Assembly (NCBI GenBank): GCA_023525715.1
Contig: CM042010.1
Span: 87,929,884-87,993,883 of the forward strand
DNA length: 64,000 nucleotides
From: Cichorium intybus
Lineage: Eukaryota > Streptophyta > Magnoliopsida > Asterales > Asteraceae
Reading direction: 5' to 3'
The notes under the pieces were generated by a model, which was not told the DNA's origin, did no database searches, and was given only the letters and a program-made list of their open reading frames with translations. Below are positions 33,668 to 44,699 of the stretch, one piece after another. Position numbers and translations under genes: made by a program. The stretch's first letter is position 1, and each line of letters begins with the position of its first letter.

Positions 33668-34100
33668 ATGGCGCAAAATGGCTACTACTTGCAGCTTGTA
33701 GAGAACAATGAGCCGTTACCCAACTGTTATTGTCATACACCGGTGGTTCTGAGAACTTCAACCACCCCCTTGAACCCTCGCATGAGGTTTCTGAATTGTA
33801 GATACTCCCTGGTAAGTGTTATCTCTTATTAATTGTAGATACTCGGTGGTTCAAGTAGCATTGTGTTAACGAAGAAGTGATTTGACCAAAAATGCAGGTG
33901 CCTGGACGGGGATGTGAGTGGTTCGAGTGGGTGGACCATGGACTAACTCGCCACTACAAGGCATAGATGAACCAGCTGGTGTCTGAGGTTGAAAACCTGA
34001 GGGCCAACTAAGAGGTCCGTCGATTGAAGGAGAGACTCGAAGCTGAAAAAAACATGAGGCGACTGTGGATGCGGCTGTGGAGAGGATTGTTGTAATTGAA
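33668..34100 (+). pseudogene. GRF-type zinc finger protein inside the MULE, degraded
   Basis: Exon 1 (ATG 33668 to 33811) encodes CYCHTPVVLRTSTTPLNPRMRFLNC. An intron with CTG|GTAAGT and ATGCAG borders runs 33812-33897. Exon 2 continues with GCEWFEWVDHGL. Together these give the C-x-C...NP-x-R-x-F...C...C-x-W/F-x-W spacing of the GRF zinc finger, a single-strand nucleic-acid binding fold. A coiled-coil-like stretch follows (MNQLVSEVENLRAN and KERLEAEK), but stops at about 33964 and 34008 break it. It reads against the transposase gene, tail to tail. It may be a captured host gene or a standard accessory gene of this MULE family. Confidence 0.7.
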
Positions 34101-34714
34101 GAGAGTTTGAACGAAGAAAAGAAAAAAAACAGCTACTCGCACAATGGTAATACAAGTTCTTGGTGTTTTGTTCATTGTTTGGTGTGTCTACAGGTTGTGG
34201 TTGATGTAGGAGGGGTAACGGGGTGGGGGTGTTGGTAAATGTTGGGATTTTGGGTTTTTGGGAAGGGGATGGGGATGTTACTAGGATATGGGGGTATTTG
34301 TATTAGATGAAACCGAATCAGTGGTTTTTGTACCCTTCCAAGTACTTTGTAAATGTTTGTCTTTTGGGCAGGGGATGATAGACATTGGAGCCCACATTTT
34401 GTAAATGTTTGTCCTTTGGACAACAAGTTTGTAAATTAACAAGAATAAATGAAAAAGCTGATATGGGATCTTAGACAATGGATCCCACATTTTGTTTGTA
34501 AAGATTTGTGTGCATATGTTGGAATCTGTGATTACCCTTATAAGCAATGTTATCGAGAAGTGGGGGACCATGTGTGAATTGGGGACCATGTTTATGTGTT
34601 GGAGTTTATTACAATTGTTTATTACCCTTGCATAATTAGGACCATGTGTGCAGATTCTGCACTTCTGTAAAGTTGGACAACAAAGTACAATGCTAAAAAG
34701 ATAAAATAATCCTA

Positions 34715-34995
34715 AAAAGTACAATGGTCAAAAGTACAATGCTAAATCGAATAAAATTTCTGCATCAAAGTACAATGCTAAATCATATAAAATTTCTACA
34801 TCAAAGTTCAATGCTAAAAAATTTAAAAGTTCTAAACTACACCATACCACAAATCAGAACAAAGTACAATGCTAGAAAGGGTTTTTCTGCTCTTACATAT
34901 AAGTACAATGCTAAATCAAAGTAGAATGCTAAAAAGGATTTTCCTGCTCATGCATATATGTAAAATTCAAAGTAGAATGCTAAAAGTAAACATTA
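34715..34995. repeat. AAAGTACAATGCTAAA short-repeat cluster in the MULE
   Basis: About eight spaced copies of a motif near AAGTACAATGCTAAA occur, with variants AAGTTCAATGC and AAGTAGAATGC, separated by 20-50 bp. No coding potential is seen. It lies between the two convergent genes. Confidence 0.65.
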
Positions 34996-35159
34996 ATGCA
35001 ACATGTAATAAAATACCAAAAGTGGTGGGCACATGCACACCAACATGTTGCAATGTTTTAAACAGACCAAAAGTTAAAAATTTCTTCTTTCCTAGGATTG
35101 AAACACTTGTCCACTAAGTTTACACATTAACAATATATAACAATCTTAATAACATCAAC

Positions 35160-38100
35160 CTAATCTAATGTCACTGGTTTGCCAATTGAATTGCCTCCTC
35201 CATTTTTTCCAATCACATTTTTGGCCAACTTTTTCTTAACAATTCTCTCTGATTGCCTTACCTTCTCAATCTTCTTTCTCTTCACTTTACATGCCAGTTT
35301 GGCAGATATTTGATATGACATTAGAAGATTTGTAGTTTGTGTTGAGCTTGCTTGAGATAATCCTTCAGTTTGGGATGGCATTGGAACATCTTCAGTTAAA
35401 CCCTTAGTTTCAGATGACATTTGAACATCTTGAGTTAACCCCTCAGTCTGAGATGGAATTGGAACACCTGAAGTTGGCATGGGAACATCTTGAGTTAACC
35501 CCTCACTCTGAGATGCAATTGGAACACCTTCATTTGGCATGGGAAGATCTTCATTTGGCATTGGAACTTCATTGTCCCCATTCTTTTCAACTGGAACCTG
35601 TAAATTTGATATCACCTTTATATCAGCATTTGCTCAAAAAAATTTATAATAATCAATGAAATTCAACCTGGTTTCCTGGCATTGTCCTTGCACGTTTGAC
35701 ATTTAGTTTTGCAGGTTTGGGCACCTTTGGACATCTTGCTTTGTTATGACCTGGTTCATGACATATACTACAAGACATTTTTTACCAACCTTTGAAACCC
35801 TATGTTTTCCAACCTTTTCAGTTACATCCTTCCTTCTATTCACTGTGGGTCTTCCAGGCATTCTCCTACTCTTTGGTGGCAAAGGTGGGGTAAATGGGGT
35901 TTCTGGCCACATGTTGCTCCCATTCATAGGTGATAAAGTATGTTTGTAAGCTTTTAAGTACATATCCCTACTAAAATAATCATGAACATAACTGTCAACC
36001 TGTTTATTAAGGTAACATATGGCTGCCACTGAATGGACACAACCATATCCATTTAGTTGCCATAGTCTACAAGAGCAAAACCTTTTTTCCAAGTCCACTT
36101 CATAGGCTTCTCCTACACATTTGGTTTCAAATTTATGAAAGCCACTTGGCAAAACCTCCCAATATCTTTGTTTCATCTTTAAGTCATTCAACTTATGTCT
36201 AACCCAAGGGGATATGTTACTGGTCCATCCTCTTCCATTCATCTTAAACATCCTCTCCATCATATAAAGCCTTAATTCCTCTAGCATTGTAATGATGGGT
36301 TTTCTCCTTGCTTCTACAATAACTACATTGAAACTTTCATATAAACCATTCTCATTAGAAGCACAGCCTCTCCCAGTTTGAAAATAAGCCTTTGACCAAG
36401 TCGTTGGGTCCTTGTCCATCAAAAACTGGTTGGCAGGTGGACAAAGCAACTCCAGTTCCTTCATTATCTGTTTGAACTGTTGTTCTGTAGTAGCATTGGA
36501 AGCTTTCCAGAACAAGTTTTCAAAATGTGCACCAGGGAATTTCTTTTTTAAGTTTGCACATATGTGTCTTGCACATTGCCTGTGTTCTGCTTGTGGAAGG
36601 AGTTCCTTGACAGCCTCCATTAGTCCCTAAGTAAATAAAATTGTAATTCAACCAACAATTTCACATACACAACAAAAAACTAGTTAAACTAATAAAAAGC
36701 ATGGGAATTTACCTTGTGTTGGTCAGACATCAATGTTAAGCCATTGCCTAAAGCAAGTTGAAGGTCATCTGTTAGTAAATCCAAAAACCACTTCCAATTC
36801 TCTTTATTCTCAACACATACCACAGCCCAAGCAATTGGGAATATTTGGTTATTAGCATCCCTACCTATAGCACAAAGCAACTCCCCACAACAAATTCCCT
36901 TTAAGAAACAGCCATCTATTCCTATCACTCTTCTACATCCTTCAATCCACCTTTTCTTGATAGCTTCAAAGCACACATAAAACTTACTGAAGTAATTTTT
37001 TCCATCAGGCATTGGATTTACTTCCACTTTGACAGTAGATACAGGATTAGTCCTTCTAATCTCTGCACCATAAGACCATAATTTTGCATAATGCTCTATA
37101 AGTGTTCCCTCTATCAAAGACATTGCATGTTGTCTTGCCCTTCTACATTGGCTGAGACTAACATCTATTCCAAATTTCTTTATCACTTCAAGTCTAAGTT
37201 GCCTAATAGTTAGCTTTTGTCTGTGTAACATCTCTTTTGTGTAATGACTTCCAATCCAGGAGTATGTCACAATTGATCCTAACTTGTAGTTTCTTGCACA
37301 AGTATGATCACTTTGCAATGATTTTATTTGAAAAGAATGTTCATCTCCCATCCAAGAGGCCCACAATCTAAAACTACAATGCCCTTTACAACATAACACC
37401 AGTAGCCTTTTGTTATCATTTTTGTTGAAACAGAGTTGGTATCCATTAGCAACAGCATTGTTACATAACATGTGTTTAAGCTGTTTTGGGTTCTCAAATC
37501 TCATACCTAACACTGGACATTGGTTCCTCCAAGGTATATTTTCATTAAAAATGCAATGTTCAACTCTAGCCTGGGTCTCCTCATGGGTCTCCTCAGAACA
37601 CATTTTACCTAGGAATTGGTCATCACATGTCTTGTTCATCTTGGGAATTTCTTCTGCACCAATCCAATCATCCAAATCCTTAAAATTTGGAAACTCTTCT
37701 TCAACAACAGCCTCTTTTTGAACACCTCCATCTTCTTGATCAACAACTTCATCTTCTTTGTCAACTACTTCATCTTCTCCTTCAGCACTTAAAACAAGAT
37801 TCATATCTTCATCAAACCATTCTTCTTGCCCTGAGCCCGTATGGTCCATATACAATGATATTGCCATATTTGACTCATATGCTTCAGTAGCCTCATCTAA
37901 AAATTGGGCATAGTTGAGATCATTCTCTATGGGTCTTATACCAGTAGACAACGGTTTATTTGGGATGCAATAGAACAGTCCCTCACATGGTGATCTAGTA
38001 AAACGTTCCAACCAACTTCCACATGCGTGAAGATTCATAGCAGTAAAATCAAAGTCTCTAAACAGATAACTTTCCCCTTCAGCATAAGAGCAAGGATGGC

Positions 38101-38167
38101 GAACAAACGTACCATTGTAGTGCAATATTACGTTGAAATACACTGGATCGGGAAGATTATTAGCCAT
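35160..38167 (-). CDS. MULE transposase (MURA-like), three exons, late frameshift
   Basis: The first ATG is at 38167. Exon 1 runs to 36713 and exon 2 starts at 36626; the 86-bp intron has GT/AG borders and splits between codons. A second intron of about 70 bp (35598-35667, CCAG|GTTGAA and TTACAG) leads to the last exon, ending at 35160. Domains in order: an acidic N-terminal region, a MuDR-type zinc-binding region (CCKGHCSFRLWASW...DHTC), the MULE DDE catalytic domain with GIDGCFLKG (first D), LMSDQHK at the intron (second D) and NENGLYESFN (likely E), and a SWIM zinc finger CSCRLWQLNGYGCVH. A CCHC knuckle near 35735-35775 is out of frame by one base after an A-run, the only clear lesion. Transposase cuts and joins the element ends in the nucleus. 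Confidence 0.85.
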
Positions 38168-38459
38168 GCAATTGTGGTTCTCCAGTAAATCCTTCTTCAA
38201 CCTTGTAATTCCTTAGTCGAGACTGCGAAAAAACCCTAATCTCCTCACTATTCTTTCAACTACACAGATGAAATGGCAAATGAAGCTCCTCGACTGTAAT
38301 GTAGTCTGCTCATTTATTTCGATTTTATATTCCAGGTGTCATTTATTTTTTTTAGTTGCAAGGTAATTTCCATGTGTATGCCACATGGGATCTTAGACCG
38401 TTTCATCAGGTAACCCTTCCCAAAAGGGTGAAATGGATTCGATTTTACTGTCTTTAATG

Positions 38460-38539
38460 GCTTAAAACAACGTATTTAAAGTTTAGGGACCTTTTAAAAT
38501 GTTTTATGTTAGTTAGTTGGGCCTTTCGATCAATAACCC
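38460..38539 (-). repeat. MULE right terminal inverted repeat
   Basis: It is the inverted partner of 33306-33385. The target duplication TATTCAGGA follows at 38540-38548. Confidence 0.9.
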
Positions 38540-38804
38540 TATTCAGGAGCCCTTGGAACTGTTCTACGATAACGAAGGTGCGGTCGCCTTGACAAAGGAA
38601 CCGCGAGACCATGGAAAGTCCAGGCATATCGACAGAAAGTACCACTACATAAGACATAGAGTAGAAGAAGGTCACCTCCTTGTAAAGAGGGTATCATCGG
38701 AAGATAATCCTACAGATCCCTTGACAAAGGCTTTAAGTAGGATTAAGCATAATCAGCATGCTAGGAGCATTGGATTAAGAGATGATTTAAGTTTTTGTAA
38801 TTAG
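38540..38804 (+). pseudogene. pol: Copia A-2 RNase H end, beyond the MULE
   Basis: This is the last 85 or so codons of pol: LFYDNEGAVALTKEP, HGKSRHIDRKYHYIRHRVEEG and DNPTDPLTKALS, the standard end of Copia RNase H. The frame stays open to its natural stop at 38804. It is separated from its start by the MULE and the frame change upstream. Confidence 0.9.
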
Positions 38805-39665
38805 ATAGGTTTATGAAACTTGTAACATGTTATTGTATTTGACTCTAGTGATGTAATAATAAAGATTTATTAATAAGTAATGGCTTACTACTTTTGTCAA
38901 TACTTTATCATTGTTTTTCATTTTTTGCATGTTTACTTCCTGAATAATTGGATTATTCAAATATCCACAGTCGATCATACTTTTAGGGAGTAAGTATGAA
39001 GCAAGACTGTCATGGATTAGTTGTAGATTGTCTAACGAGTTAGACATTGCAATAAGATTGCTGCAACATTCATGAGTACTTGGAAATGGAGATTTGAGTA
39101 TTGGATAAACCCACCCTCAATGGATTGCTTCATGGATTACATCATGAGCAATGTTGAGAAGATAATATATTTTGATCTTTAAACTGAGACATATGAGTTA
39201 TGACTTACTAAGCGGTTATTCATTGATAATACGAAAAACGCATCGATAACTCGGTGTTATAAAACGTGTTGTTGTGAGTGATTTGTCTGGTAAAAGATAT
39301 AAGTATATGAGTCGAAGTTTATTCGTCCCTTGACCCTAACAGGGAACAGATATCTGTAGGCCTCTCGATGAATTTGAAGTTGACTAAAATGGTTGGCCTA
39401 CCGGGACTAAATTGACTTGGTCAATTGGTAGTCTAAGAGTCATATGCAAATCAGAAATCGAGAAACAGTGAATCAGACCAGGATTGATTTTAATCCATGT
39501 CTTGAGTCTAAAAATATCTTGTTGGACGGAGGATCACCTGATCACTTATCTATGGACAGAACTGATTAGATCAGAGTTTGGCAGCGGTTTCTACGAAGCT
39601 ACAAGTGCTGGTAAATTAGAGGTTAAATTGGTAATTATAGTCATAGACTTATCCAAGTGGGAGAC
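38805..39665 (+). other. 3' non-coding region of Copia A-2 with polypurine tract
   Basis: No convincing reading frame is present. The region is well matched to 62471-63219 in A-3, although the pol genes of the two copies are not. It ends with AAGTGGGAGAC before the 3' LTR, a typical Copia polypurine tract. Confidence 0.8.
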
Positions 39666-40446
39666 TGTTGGATTATGTGTCTAAGACATGACTAATAATT
39701 AGTATTTACCTAATTAATAGTAGCATAGTCCATTTGGGTTACCCTCATGGCTGGAGGTTTGGTAGAAAATTCGGTAGAGAGAAAGATTGATTTATTATGG
39801 GATTAATAAATCAACAGAAATTAAATGTATGGTTTATTAATATATTAAAGTGATAATATATTAATTAGAAACTATATTAATTAATTACGAATTAATCCAG
39901 AATTAATTAGATTTAATTTAGGGATTAATTTAATTAATTAAAGGTGCAGGGACTGAAACTGTAATTATTCAATAGTTGAGTAAGTGACAGTGTGACAGTG
40001 GCCAGTAGTTGGCGAAATTAAGGAATGATTATCCTTAATTTTGAAATTGATATTAAAGGATAAATAAGGAGTTTGAATTATAAGATAAAATGTTTATCTT
40101 ATTTGAATTCAAATGGGTTTATCCTTAAGGCTTATCAACTGGTCATCTGGAAAAGTATAAATAGGGGTCCCTAGGCACCATATGAATTTCGCCAATTTCA
40201 TTATACTCTCTCTTTGGAATTTTCGATCCCCTCTCCTCCTAGCTTGGGTGTGACTTTAATTTGAGGCAGGATATTTTTTCTGCTCAGCTTCCAAGAAATT
40301 AAGGTTGGTTTTTTCTGTTTTGATCTTTAGATTTTTTTTATTGGCCTCTAGGTTTTGTTATATGTTCAATTAGAAGAAAACATAGATCCTTATAGGTTGC
40401 ATGTGAACTTAGGTTATTTAGTTCATGGCTTGCAGAAAACCTTTCA
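39666..40446 (+). repeat. 3' LTR of Copia A-2
   Basis: It is 781 bp, TGTTGGATTATG...AACCTTTCA, followed by TAAAG (40447-40451). The TATA box copy is at 40156-40163. Confidence 0.95.
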
Positions 40447-40622
40447 TAAAGTGTGTCTCCATATGTGATCAACAATGTTTAATCACATGTGATTAAATAC
40501 ATATAATAAGAAAATTTATTTAAACATAAAAAAATCATTATGTACATATTTGCATATAAATAACATGTTTTAATCATATGTGAATAACAAGGTTTAATCA
40601 CATGTGATTGAAGGAAAACATA
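40447..40622. repeat. Right remainder of the CACATGTG zone
   Basis: It continues the sequence interrupted by Copia A-2 (TAAAGTGTGTCTCCATATG, as at 5670). It includes TAATCACATGTGATTA and breaks off at about 40622, where unrelated sequence begins. Confidence 0.8.
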
Positions 40623-41512
40623 TGATTTGATAGTAGCATCAATAAAACTTGATTTAACATTAAGAGTTTCAACATAAGACTTTGTGACAATAGCTTTCAA
40701 AGGATTAACCAAATCCTTCATATTATCAATATTCAAATTCCCATCGTTCCTATTCATTCCATTCCAATCCAAGTTAACCGGATATTATTGGACTGGACAG
40801 AATGGTATAGGATAGTATTGAACATGACATATTTGCTCCAAGTAGCGTTTGACAACATTAGAACACATCAAGATTTTATGTTTAGCAGATTATCTTTGAT
40901 AAAAATAACCAACATCACTACATAAAACAAATAAACTATAAACATATTATAATTATATATGATGCAATTTCTACAATCTAAGTGTCAAACACTAATTTTT
41001 ATTAAACTTGTAATAATTATACATAGTGCAATTTTTGTTGAAAACCCCAACTCCAGGTTGGTTTCTTTCAACTCAATTCCATCATGACTTGGTATTTCTT
41101 CAACTGTTCGCTCTTGGATTGGAGAATGCCTAAAACTGACAGCTGGAGCTTTGACCCTCTACTACGTATGAAACTTTGAAGGAAAAAAATCCAGAATCGT
41201 ACCCTTAAACCCAGTGAGCCCAACCATCAAATAATGGAAAAGAAATTCCCAACCCAAGCTATCAAATGAATTGACTTACTGATCGAATTGATCGTGAACA
41301 ATGTCAGTTTATCGCAATTGAAACCCAAACAATCAGATAAACCCAAATCAATTTTTGATTAATAATTTGATCTAAAACTGTTGATTTGTTTTGTTCATGT
41401 ACGTTAAGATACAATCAAACATAACAAGCTTCAATTTCAGACAAATAAGAAATCACATTCCAACATCGGATTACCTTTAGAATCAAAATCCATATATAAA
41501 GATTATCACCAG
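40623..41512 (-). other. Unidentified region with a possible exon fragment
   Basis: On the minus strand, 40623-40772 encodes a plausible stretch (DNMKDLVNPLKAIVTKSYVETLNVKSSFID) that runs directly into the CACATGTG repeat, as if an exon had been cut by its insertion. The rest, 40773-41512, is AT-rich with no clear coding signal. I do not recognise the peptide. It may be part of the same former gene as 41513-42146, which lies upstream on the same strand. Confidence 0.3.
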
Positions 41513-42146
41513 CTATGTCGACAGTGGAGAAATCATCCTGTTTATCCCCATTTTTAACCCTTCAGCCAACGTATCAGAACAATCAAGCCCAAAATTACTT
41601 TTCTCGATTCCAATTTCCATGTCTTTAGCACAATCGAATTCCATTGAATCAACAACTTCAATCGCTTTCAAATTAGATCTAATTTCATAAGAAAGCGAAT
41701 CAACATTTAGATTAGGAATAGTAGAACCACCATTTACGATTTCAGTCACGATTGGAGTTGATTTCACAGAGGTTTCGATACCAGTAACTTCATTTTGCAT
41801 TAAAATAACTAATCGACTGGAATCCAAACCCATATCAATTGATTTTACCTCATTATATTTGACACAGTCAGCAAATCCATTATTGAGAACCTTAGAAATC
41901 TCATCCGAACCAGAAATTTGCTCCATCGATCTCAACCTCCTTTTTGCTCCATCGATCTCAGTAGAAATTTGATCCATCAATCTCACTAGAAATTGGAATC
42001 GAATTACCTTGGGAAACAATATCACGAACTCCTTTTTGCTCCATCGATCTCAACCATAAATCAGCATCAGACGAGTCAATAAATCTACCTCCGAAAATAA
42101 TCCTAGGTCTCGCCAACTTACGGGATGAGTTTAGTGGTGGAGGCAT
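41513..42146 (-). pseudogene. Unknown gene-like ORF, frame-shifted by a local duplication
   Basis: Reading from ATG 42146, a frame (MPPPLNSSRKLARPRIIFGG...) runs to 41958. A second frame then continues to 41513, with a serine-, aspartate- and isoleucine-rich composition. Around 41930-42050 the block GAGATCGATGGAGCAA is present three times in slightly varied form, so a small tandem duplication probably caused the frame change. I find no domain I can name. It could be a broken host gene or the start of another retroelement ORF. Confidence 0.35.
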
Positions 42147-42369
42147 AAAGTTTCGTGGTTGTTGCGAGGGGCAGACGGGGCCTCATTTAAATTACATGGT
42201 CTAAATTTGTTCCCATGTTCTCATTTTAAAAATTGTTCTCATTTTAACCTCCATATATATATATATATATAAGAGATGAGAGAGAGGTAGAGAGAGAGAA
42301 CAACGGACTAGGAGGACAGACGGCGACCGGAGATAGGAGGGACCCCGACGGAAGACGTTCAAGTGGATA
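42147..42369 (+). other. TA and GA microsatellites before the LINE-type ORF
   Basis: A (TA)n run lies at about 42251-42271, then GAGAGAGAGGTAGAGAGAGA. The following GC-richer stretch (CGGCGACCGGAG) could be the 5' untranslated leader of the LINE. No gene is seen. Confidence 0.5.
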
Positions 42370-42723
42370 TCAAGGTATGAAATTAGAAGAGTGGAAGATA
42401 AAGAGAAGCATTGGGAGTTCAAGGATGCAATATCATTCTTTATATCTAATCTCCCGAGAGAATGGAACTGGAAAGAAGTAAGGAGTGAACTGAAGAAACT
42501 AGGTATTGTGGTAGATGTATACCTAAGTCATCAGAGAGATAAACACGGGTATAGATTTGGATTTTTCAGGTTTGAAAGGGTTACGGACGAGAAAAAACTA
42601 GAGGAGAATTTGAATAAGGTGTGTATGGGGGGATTAAGAATGTTTGCTAAGGTGGCAAAATTCTCAAGACAAGGTAATGAAGGTGGTATGGCTCCAAGAA
42701 ATGGCATTGTTGATGGAGGAATA
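42370..42723 (+). pseudogene. LINE-type ORF1, part 1: RRM domain
   Basis: The frame is open from before 42391 to the insertion point. It contains an RNA-recognition motif: RNP2-like FFISNLPREW near the start and RNP1-like YRFGFFRFERV about 45 residues later, ending in LRMFAKVAKF. Plant L1-type LINEs often start ORF1 with an RRM, and such ORFs continue with a DUF4283-like region, seen here in part 3. There is no clear ATG in frame, so the start is undetermined. The Copia at 42724-45108 interrupts it in frame. Confidence 0.6.
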
Positions 42724-43128
42724 TGTTGGTTCTTTTTGGCTAAATGAAAGAAGAGCTCCCATCCCACATTGCTAGAAGGATGAAAGTTTGGGAGGTCTCC
42801 AAGCTTATAAATAAGGACCAAGGCTTTGGTTTCAAAGCATCCCAACCAACAATACACTATAAGTGTTTGGTTATTTCTTTCTTTCTCTTATTTTAGAGTG
42901 GTGAAAGTATTAGTTAAAACTTTGAGAGTGTGGGTGTAATTTGGGGGGTGGCTTGAGAGATTAGTCTATGTGATTGTAACAATTTATCATATAGTGAATC
43001 TTTCTCTTTGGAGGCCCGTGGTTTTTCTCCGGTTTTGGAGTTTTCCACGTATATTCTTGTGTTTAGTTTATTTTTCTATTATTATCTTTGGGAGGTTTGT
43101 AGGGATTATTGAGGCCATTTTCCCAACA
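42724..43128 (+). repeat. 5' LTR of the gag-only Copia
   Basis: 405 bp, with TATAAATA at 42806-42813 and TTCCCAACA at the end. The primer site follows after two bases. Confidence 0.9.
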
Positions 43129-43535
43129 AGTGGTATCAGAGCTTCAGGTTTTGGAGGAGGTCTCGGTTTTAGAAATTGGAGTATGCTCTGTGGTTGCAGC
43201 TTTGGCTGATCTTCCACATCAGAAAAAAATTTCTATTAATCGTATTGGAGTTGTCTCGGTGCTTTGAAGGTTCGGAGTATGCTCTGTGGTTGCAGCTTTG
43301 TCTGATCTTCCACATCAGAAACGAGGATTCGACTAACCGTTTGTGTACGATAGAATTATATGCGGGTTGTAAATACGTATATATCTGAAGAAGGTTCTGT
43401 CTAGGAAAGATTGGTATTTAAGCGTGTCCATTGTGACCCTCCACTCTTACCTGGGAATCCTTTATTGGGTGTATTGCGTATAGGTCTGGTGCATATTTTT
43501 CTAGTATACAATACTGTTTTTGAGATACGGATACG

Positions 43536-44351
43536 ATGGCAAAATACAGTCCCATGAAGTTTGATGTAGAAAAATTTGACGGAAGAATCAACTTTGGTTT
43601 GTAGCAAGTTCAAGTCAAGGATGTGTTGATTCAGTCTGGGTTACACAAGGCGTTGAGGGGGAGACCTGTCCCCGTTTCTAGCAAGGATTCAGCTGGAGCT
43701 AGTAAAGTCGATGATGAAGAATGGGAAGATCTAGATTTGAGAGCGGCAAGTGCTATTCGTTTGTGTCTAGCAAAGAATGTTCTTGCAAATGTGCATGGGA
43801 TTGCAACGGCAAAAGATTTATGGGAGAAGCTTGAGCAGTTGTATCAAGGCAAAGGCATCTCGAATCGGTTGTATCTCAAGGAGCAATTTCATACTCTTCG
43901 TATGAGTGGGGATACAAAAATCTTAGATCATCTAAGTGTTCTTAATAACATCGTGTCAGAACTGGAGGCTATTGGAGTGGAGACTGAAGATGAGGATAAA
44001 GCTTTAAGACTCATACTGTCTTTACCATCTTCCTATCAACATATGAAGCCTATTTTGATGTATGGGAAAGAGACCCTGAAGTATGCAGATGTTACTGGAA
44101 AACTCTTGTCTGGAAAAATCTTGTCTGAGGAGAAACGACTGGAAAGTAGCAACTATGCTTCGTCAGAAGGAATGGCTATGGTATGCAGGAACGAGAAGAA
44201 GAAACACTCCCACAAGATTCTGGTATGCTGGAAGTGTGGAGAGTCTGGGCATGTCAAGAGAAATTGTCCAGGTGGAGCAGCGAGTTCGACAAAAGGCTCC
44301 GATACAGCTAACAGTATCTCCGTCGCTACTGACGGCGATGAATTCTTTTGA
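43536..44351 (+). pseudogene. gag: Gag of the gag-only Copia, one nonsense codon
   Basis: The ATG at 43536 opens MAKYSPMKFDVEKFDG. A TAG at 43602-43604 stands where Copia Gag normally has tryptophan. The frame is then open for 240 codons, with the UBN2-type core (AIRLCLAKNVLANV, TAKDLWEKLEQLYQ, LSLPSSYQHMKPIL) and the knuckle CWKCGESGHVKRNC near 44228-44269. The style is that of Tork/Tnt1-type Copia Gag. Apart from the single stop, the gene is unusually intact for an element with no pol. Confidence 0.85.
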
Positions 44352-44699
44352 GTTGTGTCATCCCTATGGTATGCCTGTGATACCATGAAAAGAGATGTGT
44401 TTCTGTTAGCGGGGGAACTGCACATGGGCATTGGATTGGCATAAATGCAAGATGTGTGGTGAAGTTATGTTGATGGCTGATGAACTTCCGGGTATGCCAA
44501 GTGGAAGTTGCACCATAAAATTTTCAGCAGGTTTTTCAACATGTGTCGAGGTGAAATTCTTAGGATGGTTTATTCTAAGTGGTGATACTTTCTTATGGTG
44601 GAGTATGATAATTCTATGCCTTTAGAATTATGATCGTCGATGAAGATGATGTTCCTTTATGTGGTTGCGGTTTTCTTTCATTTATCCAATGTGGAGATT
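44352..44699 (+). other. Remnant between gag and 3' LTR
   Basis: Short broken frames are present, with no recognisable protease, integrase or RT. The tail TTTATCCAATGTGGAGATT is the polypurine region. Confidence 0.65.

Larger units (their letters stand above)
33306..38539 (-). mobile_element. Autonomous-type MULE (Mutator-like) transposon
   Basis: The element is 5234 bp long and bounded by imperfect inverted repeats of about 80 bp beginning GGGTTATTGATCGAAAGGCC. It is flanked by an exact 9-bp target duplication TATTCAGGA (33297-33305 and 38540-38548), the Mutator hallmark. It holds a spliced transposase gene on the minus strand and a damaged GRF-zinc-finger gene on the plus strand. It lies inside the RNase H gene of Copia A-2. 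Confidence 0.95.
16422..40446 (+). mobile_element. Copia family A, copy A-2: complete, with two nested insertions
   Basis: Both LTRs are 781 bp (16422-17202 and 39666-40446) and TAAAG flanks both ends (16417-16421 and 40447-40451). The interior is interrupted by a Gypsy element (21758-30974) and a MULE (33306-38539); removing them and their target duplications gives a Copia order of gag, protease, integrase, RT, RNase H. The coding region has several stops and frame changes. Members A-1 and A-3 are also in the window. Confidence 0.95.
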
